Source of the DNA: Jiangella aurantiaca
GTDB lineage: Bacteria > Actinomycetota > Actinomycetes > Jiangellales > Jiangellaceae
Length of the DNA: 64,000 nt
Direction: 5' to 3'
Assembly (NCBI RefSeq): GCF_004349105.1
Contig: NZ_SMLB01000004.1
Coordinates: forward strand, 186,001-250,000
Shown here in pieces: positions 55,841-64,000 of the stretch (its first letter is position 1; each line of letters begins with the position of its first letter). The translations under genes and the position numbers were made by a program. The notes under the pieces are model-generated. The model was not told the origin of the DNA, ran no database searches, and saw only the letters and a list, made by a program, of their open reading frames with translations.

Positions 55841-57036
55841 GCACCACCCGGGCCACCGCCCACCCGGCCGTCGCGACGTACGTCGCCGCGGTGCGCGAGG
55901 AGCTCCGTGACCTGCCGGCGGACGAGCTGGCCGAGATCGCCGAGGACGTCCGTGACCACCTCGACCACGTCGCCGCCGAGTACGGCGACGACGTCACCGC
56001 CGGCGTGCTGATCGACCGGCTGGGCGCGCCGGCGGCGTACGCGGCCGAGCTGCGCGCCGCGGCCGGGCTGCCGCAGCCGGCCCCGGAGACCGCGCCGGTA
56101 CGGGACGGGTTCGTGCGGCGGCTGCTGCGGTTCATGGTCGCGTTCTTCGGCTGGGCCGCGGTCGGGCTGGGTGCGGTCGCGTTCGTCGACACGCTGTTCG
56201 GGCTGAGCGGCGCCCCGGCGATGTTCGCGGTGCCGGCACTGGTGGCCGCCATCGTCGCCGTCGGGGCGGCGCTGCTGCTGGTGACCGGCCGCGAGGACCC
56301 GGTCGCCGAGCTGCGCCGGGTCCCGACCGCGCCGCTGCTGGCGCAGGTCGAGGAGTGGGTGCGCAGCGTGCCGTGGGGACGGCCGGCCATCGAGCTGGTG
56401 GCGTCGCTGCGGCCGGCCTGGTGGATCGCCCGGGCCGGCGCGCTGGCGCTGATCGCCGCGTACGTGGCCGAAAGCATCCCGTTCGGCCTGGCGGTGTTCC
56501 TCGGCGCGGTGGTCGCGTCGGTGTGGCTCGGCCGGCGGACGGCGGCGGACGAGATCCGCGGGCGGCGCCTGGTCGCGGTCCAGGCGGCCAACGCCGCGCT
56601 GGCCATCGGCGGACTGGTGGTGGCCGGTGTGGCGGTCGACTACGCCGCCCGCGACCGTGTGCAGTACGTCGACGGCGGCTACGACTACACTGGCCCGGCC
56701 GCATACGGCGGGCCGGGCTTCTACGACGAGAACGGCACGCAAGTCACCAACATCTTTCCATACGGTCCTGATGGCACGCTGCTGGAGAACGTCCGGCTCT
56801 ACGACCAGAACGGCAACCCGATCGACCTCGGCTGGTTCGAAGAGTGCTACGACGGCGCCTACGACGAGCAGTCGTTCACCGCCGCCAACCCCTGGGGCGA
56901 CCACGTCTTCCCGCGGCTGACGGTCGACGTGGATCGGGACGGTCAGTGCGGGCAGCCGGCGCTCGACGCGCCGTTCGGGACGCTGCTCCCAGGCGCGACG
57001 GCGCCGACGCCGACCGGGACGCCCTCGCCGAAATGA
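55837..57036 (+). CDS. HAAS/DUF1700-type multi-helix membrane protein
   Basis: 399 aa. The N-terminal HAAS-like helical domain (VRDHLDHVAAEYGDDVTAGVLIDRLGAPAAYAAELRAA) is the usual partner of PadR. At least six helices follow (about 97-117, 125-150, 195-215, 222-238, 250-270). The C-terminal ectodomain has two Cys (EECYDGAYDE, DGQCGQP) and repeated YD/DENG motifs (DENGTQVTNIFPYGPDGTLLENVRLYDQNG). Start GTG 55837. Convergent with the truncated ALDH gene, 4 bp apart. Confidence 0.85.
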   Translation: MSTTRATAHPAVATYVAAVREELRDLPADELAEIAEDVRDHLDHVAAEYGDDVTAGVLIDRLGAPAAYAAELRAAAGLPQPAPETAPVRDGFVRRLLRFMVAFFGWAAVGLGAVAFVDTLFGLSGAPAMFAVPALVAAIVAVGAALLLVTGREDPVAELRRVPTAPLLAQVEEWVRSVPWGRPAIELVASLRPAWWIARAGALALIAAYVAESIPFGLAVFLGAVVASVWLGRRTAADEIRGRRLVAVQAANAALAIGGLVVAGVAVDYAARDRVQYVDGGYDYTGPAAYGGPGFYDENGTQVTNIFPYGPDGTLLENVRLYDQNGNPIDLGWFEECYDGAYDEQSFTAANPWGDHVFPRLTVDVDRDGQCGQPALDAPFGTLLPGATAPTPTGTPSPK

Positions 57037-57040
57037 CGGG

Positions 57041-57913
57041 TCAGACGCCGACCGGGTGCCAGACGGTCTTGATCTCCAGGTAGGCGGTGATGCGCTCGAG
57101 GCCGGGCTCGGCGATCCAGTCGGGCTCGGCCTCCGGCGCGCGCACGACCCGCTTGAGGTTGTCGGCGGCCGCCAGCTCCAGCTCGCGCGCTTGCTCGGCG
57201 TCGCCGGCAGCACCGGTCAGGTCGACGGCGTTGACGTCCATGTGCGCGGCCAGGATCGGCGCGGTGTCGGCCAGCGTCCCGGTGAGGATGTTCACCACGC
57301 CGCCAGGCACGTCGGACGTCGCCAGCACCTCGGACAGCGTGATGGCCGGCAGCGGCCGGTCCGCCGACGCCAGGAGCACCGCCGTGTTGCCGCCGACGAT
57401 GACTGGCGCCAGCACCGACACCAGGCCGAGCAACGACGACCGCTGGGGCGCGAGTACGGCGACCACGCCGGTCGGCTCGGGCACGGAGAAGTCGAAGTAG
57501 GGCCCGGCGACCGGGTTGCTCGACCCGACCACCTGGGCGATCTTGTCCGCCCACCCGGCGTACCAGACCCAGCGGTCGATGGCCTCGTCGACCAGCGCCG
57601 ACGCCTTGCCGCGGGCCAGGCCCTCGCCGGCGGCGACCTCGTTGACGAACTGGGCGTGCCGGCCCTCCATGACCTCGGCGACGCGGTAGAGCACCTGGCC
57701 GCGGTTGTACGCCGTCGCGCCGGACCAGCCGGGCAGCGCCTTGCGGGCGGCGACGACGGCGTCGCGGGCGTCCTTGCGCGAGGCCCAGGCGGCGTTGGCC
57801 AGCAACCCGCCCTTGGCGTCGGTGACCTCGTAGGACCGGCCGGACTCCGAGCGGGGGAACTTGCCGCCGACGTACAGCTTGTAAGTCTTCTTCACAGCCA
57901 GTCGCTCGGCCAT
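57041..57913 (-). CDS. Truncated aldehyde dehydrogenase-like protein, no catalytic Cys
   Basis: 290 aa. Contains an ALDH NAD-binding half (KTYKLYVGGKFPRSESGRSYEVTDAKGG, GVVAVLAPQRSSLLGLVSVLAPVIVGGNTAVLLAS, PGGVVNILTG), but the catalytic-domain Cys/Glu region is absent; the usual PWN is PQR. The C-terminus (ERITAYLEIKTVWHPVG) is the family end. Its ATG overlaps the stop of the full-length ALDH gene. It resembles the vestigial second domain of ALDH16, here on a separate polypeptide. Likely structural or regulatory partner. Confidence 0.85.
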   Translation of the reverse strand: MAERLAVKKTYKLYVGGKFPRSESGRSYEVTDAKGGLLANAAWASRKDARDAVVAARKALPGWSGATAYNRGQVLYRVAEVMEGRHAQFVNEVAAGEGLARGKASALVDEAIDRWVWYAGWADKIAQVVGSSNPVAGPYFDFSVPEPTGVVAVLAPQRSSLLGLVSVLAPVIVGGNTAVLLASADRPLPAITLSEVLATSDVPGGVVNILTGTLADTAPILAAHMDVNAVDLTGAAGDAEQARELELAAADNLKRVVRAPEAEPDWIAEPGLERITAYLEIKTVWHPVGV

Positions 57914-59367
57914 CAGTGCTCCGCCTTCAGGTATGCCAGTAGACCGTGCCGGCCGCCCTCGCGGCCGTAGCCGGACTCCTTGTAGCCGCCGAACGGCGAC
58001 GTCGGGTCGAACCGGTTGAACGTGTTGGCCCAGACGACGCCGGCCCGCAGCTGCTGCGCCATCGACAGGATGCGCGAGCCCTTCTCCGTCCACACACCGG
58101 CGGACAGCCCGTACGGTGTGTTGTTGGCCTTCTCGACCGCCTCGGCCGGGGTGCGGAACGTCAGCACCGACAGCACCGGGCCGAAGATCTCCTCGCGGGC
58201 GATGCGGTGCGCCTGGCTGACGCCGGTGAACACCGTCGGCGGGAACCAGAAGCCGCGCTCGGGCAGCTCGCACTCCGGCGACCAGCGCTCGGCGCCCTCG
58301 GCCTCGCCCACCTCGGACAGCTCGCGGATGCGGGCCAGCTGGTCGGCGGAGTTGATGGCGCCGATGTCGGTGTTCTTGTCCAGCGGGTCGCCGACTCGCA
58401 GCGTGCCGAGCCGCCGCTTCAGCCGGCCCAGGACCTCGTCGTACACCGACTCCTGCACCAGCAGCCGCGAGCCCGCGCAGCACACGTGCCCCTGGTTGAA
58501 GAAGATGCCGTTGACGATGCCCTCGACCGCCTGGTCGATCGGCGCGTCGTCGAACACGATGTTCGCGGCCTTGCCACCCAGCTCGAGCGTCGCCTTCTTC
58601 ACGCTGCCGGCGACGCTACGGGCGATCTGCTTGCCGACCTCGGTGGACCCGGTGAACGCGACCTTGTCGACGCCCGGGTGCTCGACCAGGGCCCGGCCGG
58701 TGTCGCCGGCGCCGGTGACGATGTTGACGACGCCCGGCGGGAGGTCGGCCTGCTGGCAGATCTCGGCGAACAGCAGCGCTGTCAGAGGTGTGGTCTCGGC
58801 CGGCTTGAGCACGACGGTGTTCCCGGCGGCCAGCGCCGGCGCGATCTTCCACGCCAGCATGAGCAGCGGGAAGTTCCACGGGATGACCTGGCCTGCGACG
58901 CCATATGGCTGCGGTGGTCGGGACGGTGTACTCGGACCGCCGGCCCACGCCAGCTTGTCGGCCCAACCGGCGTAGTAGAAGAAGTGCGCCGCGACCAGCG
59001 GGATGTCGACGTCGCGCGACTCGCGGATCGGCTTGCCGTTGTCGATCGACTCGAGGACGGCCAGCTCGCGGGCGCGCTCCTGGATGATCCGCGCGATGCG
59101 GAACAGGTACTTGCCGCGGTCGCGGCCGGACAGCTCCGACCAGGTGCGCTCGTAGGCCCGGCGGGCCGCCTGGACGGCCTTGTCGACGTCGTCGACGCCG
59201 GCCGCCGCGATCTCGGCCAGCACCTCCTCGGTGGCCGGGTTGACCGACTTGAACATCGACCCGTCGACGGGATCGACGAACTCGCCGTTCACGAACAGGC
59301 CGTACGAGCTCTTGATGTCGACGATGGCCCGCGACTCAGGCGCGGGGGCGTACTCGAACTTCGTCAT
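57913..59367 (-). CDS. Aldehyde dehydrogenase, full length
   Basis: 484-aa NAD(P)-dependent ALDH: Rossmann segments GVAGQVIPWNFPLLMLAWKIAPALAAGNTVVLKPAE, FTGSTEVGKQI, the general-base Glu in TLELGGKAANI and the nucleophile Cys in NQGHVCCAGSRLL (about residue 290). An unusual CC pair occurs at the active site. ATG 59367. Followed by the truncated paralogue with ATGA overlap. With deoC nearby, oxidation of acetaldehyde to acetate is likely, by inference. Confidence 0.93.
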   Translation of the reverse strand: MTKFEYAPAPESRAIVDIKSSYGLFVNGEFVDPVDGSMFKSVNPATEEVLAEIAAAGVDDVDKAVQAARRAYERTWSELSGRDRGKYLFRIARIIQERARELAVLESIDNGKPIRESRDVDIPLVAAHFFYYAGWADKLAWAGGPSTPSRPPQPYGVAGQVIPWNFPLLMLAWKIAPALAAGNTVVLKPAETTPLTALLFAEICQQADLPPGVVNIVTGAGDTGRALVEHPGVDKVAFTGSTEVGKQIARSVAGSVKKATLELGGKAANIVFDDAPIDQAVEGIVNGIFFNQGHVCCAGSRLLVQESVYDEVLGRLKRRLGTLRVGDPLDKNTDIGAINSADQLARIRELSEVGEAEGAERWSPECELPERGFWFPPTVFTGVSQAHRIAREEIFGPVLSVLTFRTPAEAVEKANNTPYGLSAGVWTEKGSRILSMAQQLRAGVVWANTFNRFDPTSPFGGYKESGYGREGGRHGLLAYLKAEH

Positions 59368-59518
59368 GGGGATCAGTCCACGGTCACTCGGTCGGCCTGC
59401 ACGGTACCCAGCGTAGGCGCTCCGGCCCGCCGCCGTTTGTCCGTACCGGTGCTTGCGCGGGCGGGGCCGCGGTGCCAGCGTCGGGGACCGTGTGAATCGA
59501 CCTCGGGGGGCGACTTCT

Positions 59519-61042
59519 ATGCCTAGTCGGCGAGCTGTCACGTTCATCGCGGGCTCCGCAGTCATCGTGGCCGGCGCGATCCCGGCGATCGCCGCGCCGT
59601 TCACGACCGGGCCGCTGGTCCAGGTCTCCGGCACCAGCCCGTTCCTGGGCTGCACCGCGGACGCCGTCGAGGACCAGTCCGGGACGGTGTTCCTCAACAG
59701 CGAGGTCGAACCGTGGATCGACGTGAACCCGACCGACACGGACAACGTGGTCGGGATCTGGCAGGCCGACCGCTGGTCCAACGGCGGCGCCCGCGGCCTG
59801 GTGGCCGGTGTCAGCCAGGACGGGGGCAGCACCTGGCAGCAGGTGGTCATCCCGGGCATCTCGCTGTGCTCGGGTGGCACGTACGACCGGTCGACCGACC
59901 CCTGGGTGTCGTTCGGACCCGACGGCCGGCTGCACCAGCTGGCGCTGTCGTTCAACGACGTCGCGCCGCCGTTCGAGCCGCGCGACTTCGACCACGCGCT
60001 GCTGGCCAGCTACTCCGACGACGGCGGCCTGACCTGGACCGACCCGGTCGAGGTGATCCGTGACCTGGACGCCAACGTGTTCAACGACAAGCAGTCCATC
60101 ACCGCCGACCCCACCGATCCGGACCTCGTCTACGCGGTCTGGGACCGGCTGGTCTTCCCCGGCAGTGAGCGGGCCAGCGTGATCGCCGGCTTCGTCACCG
60201 CTGCCTTCAGCGGGCCGGCCTGGTTCGCCCGCAGCACCGACGGCGGCGAGACCTGGGAGGCGCCGAAGGAGATCTACGACCCCGGCATGCGGGACCAGAC
60301 CATCGGCAACCAGATCGTCGTGCAGCCGGACGGCACGCTCGTGAACGTCTTCAACGAGATCCGCAACGACAACCGCGGCGGCCGGCGCGGCAACAACGTG
60401 GCCGTCATGATCTCGGAGGACCAGGGCGTCACCTGGTCCGAGCGGATCTTCGTCAGCCGGCTCGGCACCATCGAGATCACCGACCCCGACACCGGCGACC
60501 CCGTCCGCACAGGCGACATCATCCCGGAGGTCGCCGTGGACCGCGAGACCGGCGCCCTGTACGTCGTCTGGCAGGACGCGCGCTTCAGCGGCGGCCGGTT
60601 CGACAGCATCGCGTTCTCACAGTCGCTGGACGGCGGGCTGACCTGGTCGCAGCCGATCAAGATCAACGCCACACCGGGGACGGTGCCGCCCGGCAACCAG
60701 CAGGCGTTCACGCCGTCGGTGCACGTGGCCGACGACGGGACCGGGGGGGTCACGTACTACGACTTCCGCAACAACACACCGTCGCCCACGACGCTGCCCA
60801 CCGACTACTGGATGGTGCACTGCCACCCGACGACGCCGACGGCCTGCGCCAGCGCGGCGAACTGGGGCAACGAGGTCCGGCTCACGAACACGCCGTTCGA
60901 CATGCGGCTGGCGCCGTTCGCGCGGGGGTTCTTCACCGGCGACTACGAGGGCCTGTCGAACATCGGGACGGACTTCGCGGCGTTCTTCTCACAGTCGAAC
61001 GGTACCGACCCGGCGAGCACGTTCTTCCGCACGGCCGGGTGA
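59519..61042 (+). CDS. Secreted BNR/Asp-box protein, 507 aa
   Basis: Signal peptide MPSRRAVTFIAGSAVIVAGAIPAIAA. Five Asp boxes: SQDGGSTWQQ, SDDGGLTWTD, STDGGETWEA, SEDQGVTWSE and SLDGGLTWSQ, indicating a beta-propeller of sialidase type. Lacks an identifiable arginine triad, so activity unknown. ATG 59519. Sits between the ALDH operon and deoC, reading the opposite way, with only 10 bp to the deoC stop. Similar to the BNR protein at 37899. Confidence 0.8.
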   Translation: MPSRRAVTFIAGSAVIVAGAIPAIAAPFTTGPLVQVSGTSPFLGCTADAVEDQSGTVFLNSEVEPWIDVNPTDTDNVVGIWQADRWSNGGARGLVAGVSQDGGSTWQQVVIPGISLCSGGTYDRSTDPWVSFGPDGRLHQLALSFNDVAPPFEPRDFDHALLASYSDDGGLTWTDPVEVIRDLDANVFNDKQSITADPTDPDLVYAVWDRLVFPGSERASVIAGFVTAAFSGPAWFARSTDGGETWEAPKEIYDPGMRDQTIGNQIVVQPDGTLVNVFNEIRNDNRGGRRGNNVAVMISEDQGVTWSERIFVSRLGTIEITDPDTGDPVRTGDIIPEVAVDRETGALYVVWQDARFSGGRFDSIAFSQSLDGGLTWSQPIKINATPGTVPPGNQQAFTPSVHVADDGTGGVTYYDFRNNTPSPTTLPTDYWMVHCHPTTPTACASAANWGNEVRLTNTPFDMRLAPFARGFFTGDYEGLSNIGTDFAAFFSQSNGTDPASTFFRTAG

Positions 61043-61052
61043 TAGTGGGCCG

Positions 61053-62006
61053 TCAGTCGAGGGTGAAGTAGTCGGGACCCGCGTACCGGCCGGTGGCGAT
61101 CTTCTGCCGCTGCATGAGCAGGTCGTTCAGCAGGCTGGAGGCGCCCAGGCGGAACCAGTCGGGGTCGAGCCAGTCGTCGCCGACGGTCTCGTTGACCAGA
61201 ACCAGGTATTTGATGGCGTCCTTGCTGGTCCGGATGCCGCCGGCGGGCTTCACGCCGATCTGGCGGCCGGTGGCCTCGCGGAAGTCGCGGACCGCCTCGA
61301 GCATGACCAGCGTGACAGGCAGGGTCGCGGCCGGCGCGACCTTGCCGGTGCTGGTCTTGATGAAGTCGCCGCCGGCCAGCATGGCCAGCCAGGACGCCCG
61401 CCGGACGTTGTCGTACGTGGCCAGCTCGCCGGTCTCGAGGATCACCTTGAGGTGGGCGTCGCCGGCGGCCTGCTTGACCGCGACGATCTCGTCGAACACC
61501 TCGCCGTAGCGGCCGGCGAGGAACGCACCGCGGTCGATGACCATGTCGACCTCGTCGGCGCCGGCCGCGACCGCCTCACGCGTGTCGGCCTCCTTGACCG
61601 CCAGGCTCGTGCGCCCCGACGGGAACCCGGTGGCGACGCTGGCGACCTTGACCGGGCTGTTCGGGCCGAGGGCCTCCTTCGCCGTCGCGACCAGGTCGGG
61701 GTAGACGCAGACCGCCGCGACCCGCGGGACGGTGCGGTCGGACGGGTCGGGGCGCAGCGCCTTCGCGCACAGTGCCCGCACCTTGCCGGGGGTGTCCTGG
61801 CCCTCCAGCGTGGTGAGGTCGATCATCGAGATGGCGAGGTCGATGGCGTACTGCTTGGCCGTGGTCTTGATGGACCGCGTGGCCAGCGCGGCCGCCCGGG
61901 CCTCGGCACCGGTCTGGTCGACCCCCGGCAGGCCGTGCAGGAAGCGGCGCAGCGACGCCTCGGAGGAGGCGATGTCGGACAGGCGCGCGTCGTCGAGCAT
62001 GGTCAC
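61053..62006 (-). CDS. deoC: Deoxyribose-phosphate aldolase
   Basis: 317-aa class I aldolase: deoxyribose-5-phosphate to glyceraldehyde-3-phosphate and acetaldehyde. Schiff-base Lys in GDFIKTSTGKVAP, catalytic Lys in GVKPAGGIRT, and DEVDMVIDRGAFL. Longer than the E. coli enzyme, with an N-terminal helical extension (about 60 aa) common in actinomycetes. ATG 62006. It links nucleoside catabolism (deoA, cdd, add) to the ALDH pair. Confidence 0.95.
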   Translation of the reverse strand: MTMLDDARLSDIASSEASLRRFLHGLPGVDQTGAEARAAALATRSIKTTAKQYAIDLAISMIDLTTLEGQDTPGKVRALCAKALRPDPSDRTVPRVAAVCVYPDLVATAKEALGPNSPVKVASVATGFPSGRTSLAVKEADTREAVAAGADEVDMVIDRGAFLAGRYGEVFDEIVAVKQAAGDAHLKVILETGELATYDNVRRASWLAMLAGGDFIKTSTGKVAPAATLPVTLVMLEAVRDFREATGRQIGVKPAGGIRTSKDAIKYLVLVNETVGDDWLDPDWFRLGASSLLNDLLMQRQKIATGRYAGPDYFTLD

Positions 62007-62252
62007 GCGTCGAGTCTAGGCGCTCGTCCGCCAGTCCAGATCTCGCCGGAGCTCCCGCCGCAGCACCCCATCGAGGTGACCCGCCGATGGCTGAGGGATC
62101 TGTGCGGCCCTGGCTACCCGAATCCCTCGACCACGCGCGCCGTGTGACCGACCGCGGACCCGACGCACCCACGGATCGGGTCCGGGAGCCTCAATCCCCG
62201 GAGCCGATTCCCACGTACACCAGGCGACGCCGATCGATCGAGGAGGTTCGAC
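62007..62252. other. Divergent promoter region deoC / FnIII gene
   Basis: 246 bp, no gene. Ribosome site gaggagg lies at 62240-62246 for the FnIII gene. No repeat of the families described. Confidence 0.5.
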
Positions 62253-63206
62253 ATGCACGTACGCAGGCGTTTCGTCGCACTCGCTGCGGGGTTGACCACG
62301 GCGCTGTCACTGGGCCTGGCCGGGCCGGCGACGGCGACCGCGGGGACCGCGCCGCCGACCCCGTTCAACTTCTACGTCAACAACGTCACCGACACACTGG
62401 TCTCGATGCAGTGGTCGCCCGGGGCCCTCACCGAGCCGACCAGGTGGCGCGTCTACCAGAACGACGTGCTGGTCACCACGAGCCTCGGCAGCGCCTACGT
62501 CGCCCGGAACCTGGTACCGGGACAGACGTACGGCTACCGGATCGTCGCCGTGGACGCGTCCGGCGATGTCGCCGCGCCCACTCGGACGATCACCGTCACC
62601 ACCCGCGGTCCCGGTGTCCAGCCGGGCGCGCCGTCCGGCCTGAGGGCCACCGAGGTCTCACCTGCGCGCGTGAGCCTGGAGTTCGACCGCCCGGGCGACG
62701 AGTTCGACGTCTGGGCCTACCAGGTCTTCGACGGGCCGACGCTGGTCGGCACGGCGGCCGCGCGGTTCGCGCAGCCGACGGCGACGGTGACGATCCGGCG
62801 GCTGGCGCCGGGCAGCGCGCACTCGTACACCGTACGAGCCCTCCGGAGCGGCGGCCTGTCGGCGCCGTCGAACGCGCTGGCCGTCACGACGCCGGCCACC
62901 ACCGACGTCACGCCGCCGGGCACGCCGTCCGGGCTGACGGGCCGGATCGCCCGCTACACCTGCGACAACGCGGCCCTCACGTGGACGCCCTCGGCCGACG
63001 ACCGCGATGCCGCGGCGGACATCGATTACGAGGTGTTCGGCAACGGCCGGCTCATCGGCGTCGCACGCGGCACCGGCGCCGCGACCGTGTGGCTGCCCGA
63101 CCCCGGCGGCAACACGATCACGGTGCGAGCCGTGGACAGCTCGGGCAACGCCTCCGCCGCCGGCAACGCGATCACGTTGACGGTCGACCCCGCCTGCGAG
63201 CCCTAG
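62253..63206 (+). CDS. Secreted fibronectin type III protein, 317 aa
   Basis: Signal peptide MHVRRRFVALAAGLTTALSLGLAGPATA. Three FnIII-like beta-sandwich repeats: PTPFNFYVNNVTDTLVSMQWSPG (~34-115), APSGLRATEVSPARVSLEFDRPG (~126-210) and TPSGLTGRIARYTCDNAALTWTPSADD (~228-315). No catalytic domain is attached, which is unusual: FnIII modules normally accompany glycoside hydrolases. Possibly an adhesion or carbohydrate-binding protein. Strong gaggagg ribosome site. Confidence 0.82.
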   Translation: MHVRRRFVALAAGLTTALSLGLAGPATATAGTAPPTPFNFYVNNVTDTLVSMQWSPGALTEPTRWRVYQNDVLVTTSLGSAYVARNLVPGQTYGYRIVAVDASGDVAAPTRTITVTTRGPGVQPGAPSGLRATEVSPARVSLEFDRPGDEFDVWAYQVFDGPTLVGTAAARFAQPTATVTIRRLAPGSAHSYTVRALRSGGLSAPSNALAVTTPATTDVTPPGTPSGLTGRIARYTCDNAALTWTPSADDRDAAADIDYEVFGNGRLIGVARGTGAATVWLPDPGGNTITVRAVDSSGNASAAGNAITLTVDPACEP

Positions 63207-63232
63207 GTCGTTTCTCCATGATGGCCGTCGGA

Positions 63233-63306
63233 CTAGGCGTGTTCACGGTTCACCAGGAATGCATGCCTGTCAGAGCGAACACACCCTACTCAACGTGATC
63301 ATTTCC
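63233..63306. repeat. Palindromic repeat copy B in a convergent intergenic region
   Basis: Starts ctaggcgt and contains caccaggaatgcatg at the same offset (18 nt) as copy A, ending in aacgtgatcatttcc shared with copy C. Imperfectly self-complementary (ctaggcgtgttc / gaacacaccctac). Lies between the 3' ends of the FnIII and phosphosugar-mutase genes. Confidence 0.65.
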
Positions 63307-63323
63307 ATCGGTGCCCGACAACC

Positions 63324-64000
63324 CTAGACGCCGAGGCCTAGCGCGGCGGCGACGTCGGCGCGGACGGCGGCCAGCCGGTCGGCGGCAACGGTCCGCGCGG
63401 CGGCGACGTCGCCGCCGGCGACCGCGACCACGACCTCGAGGTAGCACTTGAGCTTCGGCTCGGTGCCGCTGGGCCGGACGACGACGCGGGTGGCGTCGGC
63501 GGTCAGGTAGCGCAGGCCGTCCGCGGGCGGCAGGCCGCCGTCGCCTGCCAGCAGGTCGTCCGTCGTCACGACGGCGGACCCGCCCAGCGAGGCCGGCGGC
63601 GCCGAGCGCAGCCGGGCCATCGCGTCCGCGATCAGCGACAGGTCGTCGACGCGGACGGAGAGCTGGTCGGTGGCGTGCAAGCCGTGTGCCACGGCGAGGT
63701 CGTCGAGCACGTCCCAGAGCGTCCGGCCGGCCGCCTTGGTCTGCGCGGCCAGCTCGGCCACCAGCACGGCCGCCGAGATGCCGTCCTTGTCGCGCACCGA
63801 CTCCGGGTCGGCGCAGTAGCCCAGCGCCTCCTCGTAGCCGTACGCCAGGCCCGGCACCCGGGAGATCCACTTGAATCCGGTCAGCGTCTCCGCGTGCTGC
63901 AGGCCGTGCGCGGCGGCGATGCGCCCGAGCAGCCGCGACGACACGATCGAGTTGGCCAGCACGCCGGTGCGGCCGCGCCGGGCCAGGTGCTCGCCGAGCA
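63324..64000 (-). CDS. Phosphosugar mutase (phosphoglucomutase/phosphopentomutase-type), partial
   Basis: C-terminal 225 residues; the gene continues beyond the window. Motifs: TLTGFKWISRVPGLAYGYEEALGY (sugar-binding GFKW/GYEEA), VRDKDGISAAVL, and the phosphate-binding RPSGTEPKLKCYLEV near the end. In actinomycetes such genes stand beside nucleoside-catabolism genes and act as phosphoglucomutase, phosphomannomutase or phosphopentomutase on ribose-1-phosphate; the neighbourhood favours the last by inference. Start lies outside. Confidence 0.9.
   Translation of the reverse strand, partial: LGEHLARRGRTGVLANSIVSSRLLGRIAAAHGLQHAETLTGFKWISRVPGLAYGYEEALGYCADPESVRDKDGISAAVLVAELAAQTKAAGRTLWDVLDDLAVAHGLHATDQLSVRVDDLSLIADAMARLRSAPPASLGGSAVVTTDDLLAGDGGLPPADGLRYLTADATRVVVRPSGTEPKLKCYLEVVVAVAGGDVAAARTVAADRLAAVRADVAAALGLGV

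Overview
The window is about 72% GC, with G/C-ending codons, frequent GTG starts and dense packing. These traits, plus the gene content (mycothiol-type MDMPI protein, PspC, ECF sigma with a ZAS anti-sigma, DUF427, CsoR, PcrA with a C-terminal Tudor-like tail), point to a chromosomal segment of a high-GC actinomycete. The genus is not proven; a Jiangella-like or Streptomyces-like relative is an inference. No rRNA, tRNA, CRISPR array, phage module or complete insertion sequence was seen.

Layout. 0-3.6 kb: end of a two-component locus, then small membrane and secreted proteins. 3.7-6.0 kb: pcrA helicase. 6.26-7.48 kb: a VSR/DUF559-like endonuclease gene bracketed by two inverted copies of a 72-bp palindrome, the most unusual object here. 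7.5-10.9 kb: sdhCDAB (minus). 11.1-14.15 kb: an ECF sigma / zinc anti-sigma / SAM methyltransferase / membrane protein / SAM methyltransferase cluster. 14.2-18.5 kb: glycosyltransferase, unknown 191-aa protein, acyl-CoA mutase large subunit, lipoprotein. 18.8-27.9 kb: nucleoside uptake (BMP lipoprotein, ATPase, two permeases), cytidine deaminase, a cytosolic trypsin-like protease, an MDMPI-type protein and thymidine phosphorylase. 27.9-32.1 kb: cupin, MocR regulator, PaiB-like flavin protein (sharing one promoter/operator motif) and an amidohydrolase. 32.1-34.0 kb: gene-poor, with hairpins and tiny ORFs. 34.0-42.6 kb: XRE regulator plus kinase, a ClpP-like protein without its catalytic residues, a DinB protein, a secreted BNR protein, DUF427 and RidA. 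42.7-49.4 kb: ackA and pta with a flavin oxidoreductase on the opposite strand between them, DUF421, adenosine deaminase, PspC. 49.5-54.3 kb: uridine-kinase-like protein and the csoR-copZ-(His-rich protein)-copA copper operon. 54.3-64 kb: CapA, PadR/HAAS pair, a split ALDH16-like aldehyde dehydrogenase pair, BNR protein, deoC, FnIII protein, and the start-side-truncated phosphosugar mutase at the window edge.

How the genes fit together. BMP-ABC, cdd, deoA, add, a uridine kinase, deoC and a phosphopentomutase/phosphoglucomutase-type enzyme form a nucleoside and deoxyribose scavenging neighbourhood. DeoC releases acetaldehyde, which the adjacent ALDH pair could oxidise to acetate; AckA-Pta could turn that into acetyl-CoA, and SDH serves the TCA cycle. 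This is inference from function and proximity.

Repeats. At least three palindrome families occur: the 72-bp pair around the endonuclease; a mosaic family in four intergenic regions, three of them between convergent genes; and a 58-bp perfect palindrome between capA and padR. A 45-nt non-palindromic repeat lies after the BMP gene and after the amidohydrolase gene.
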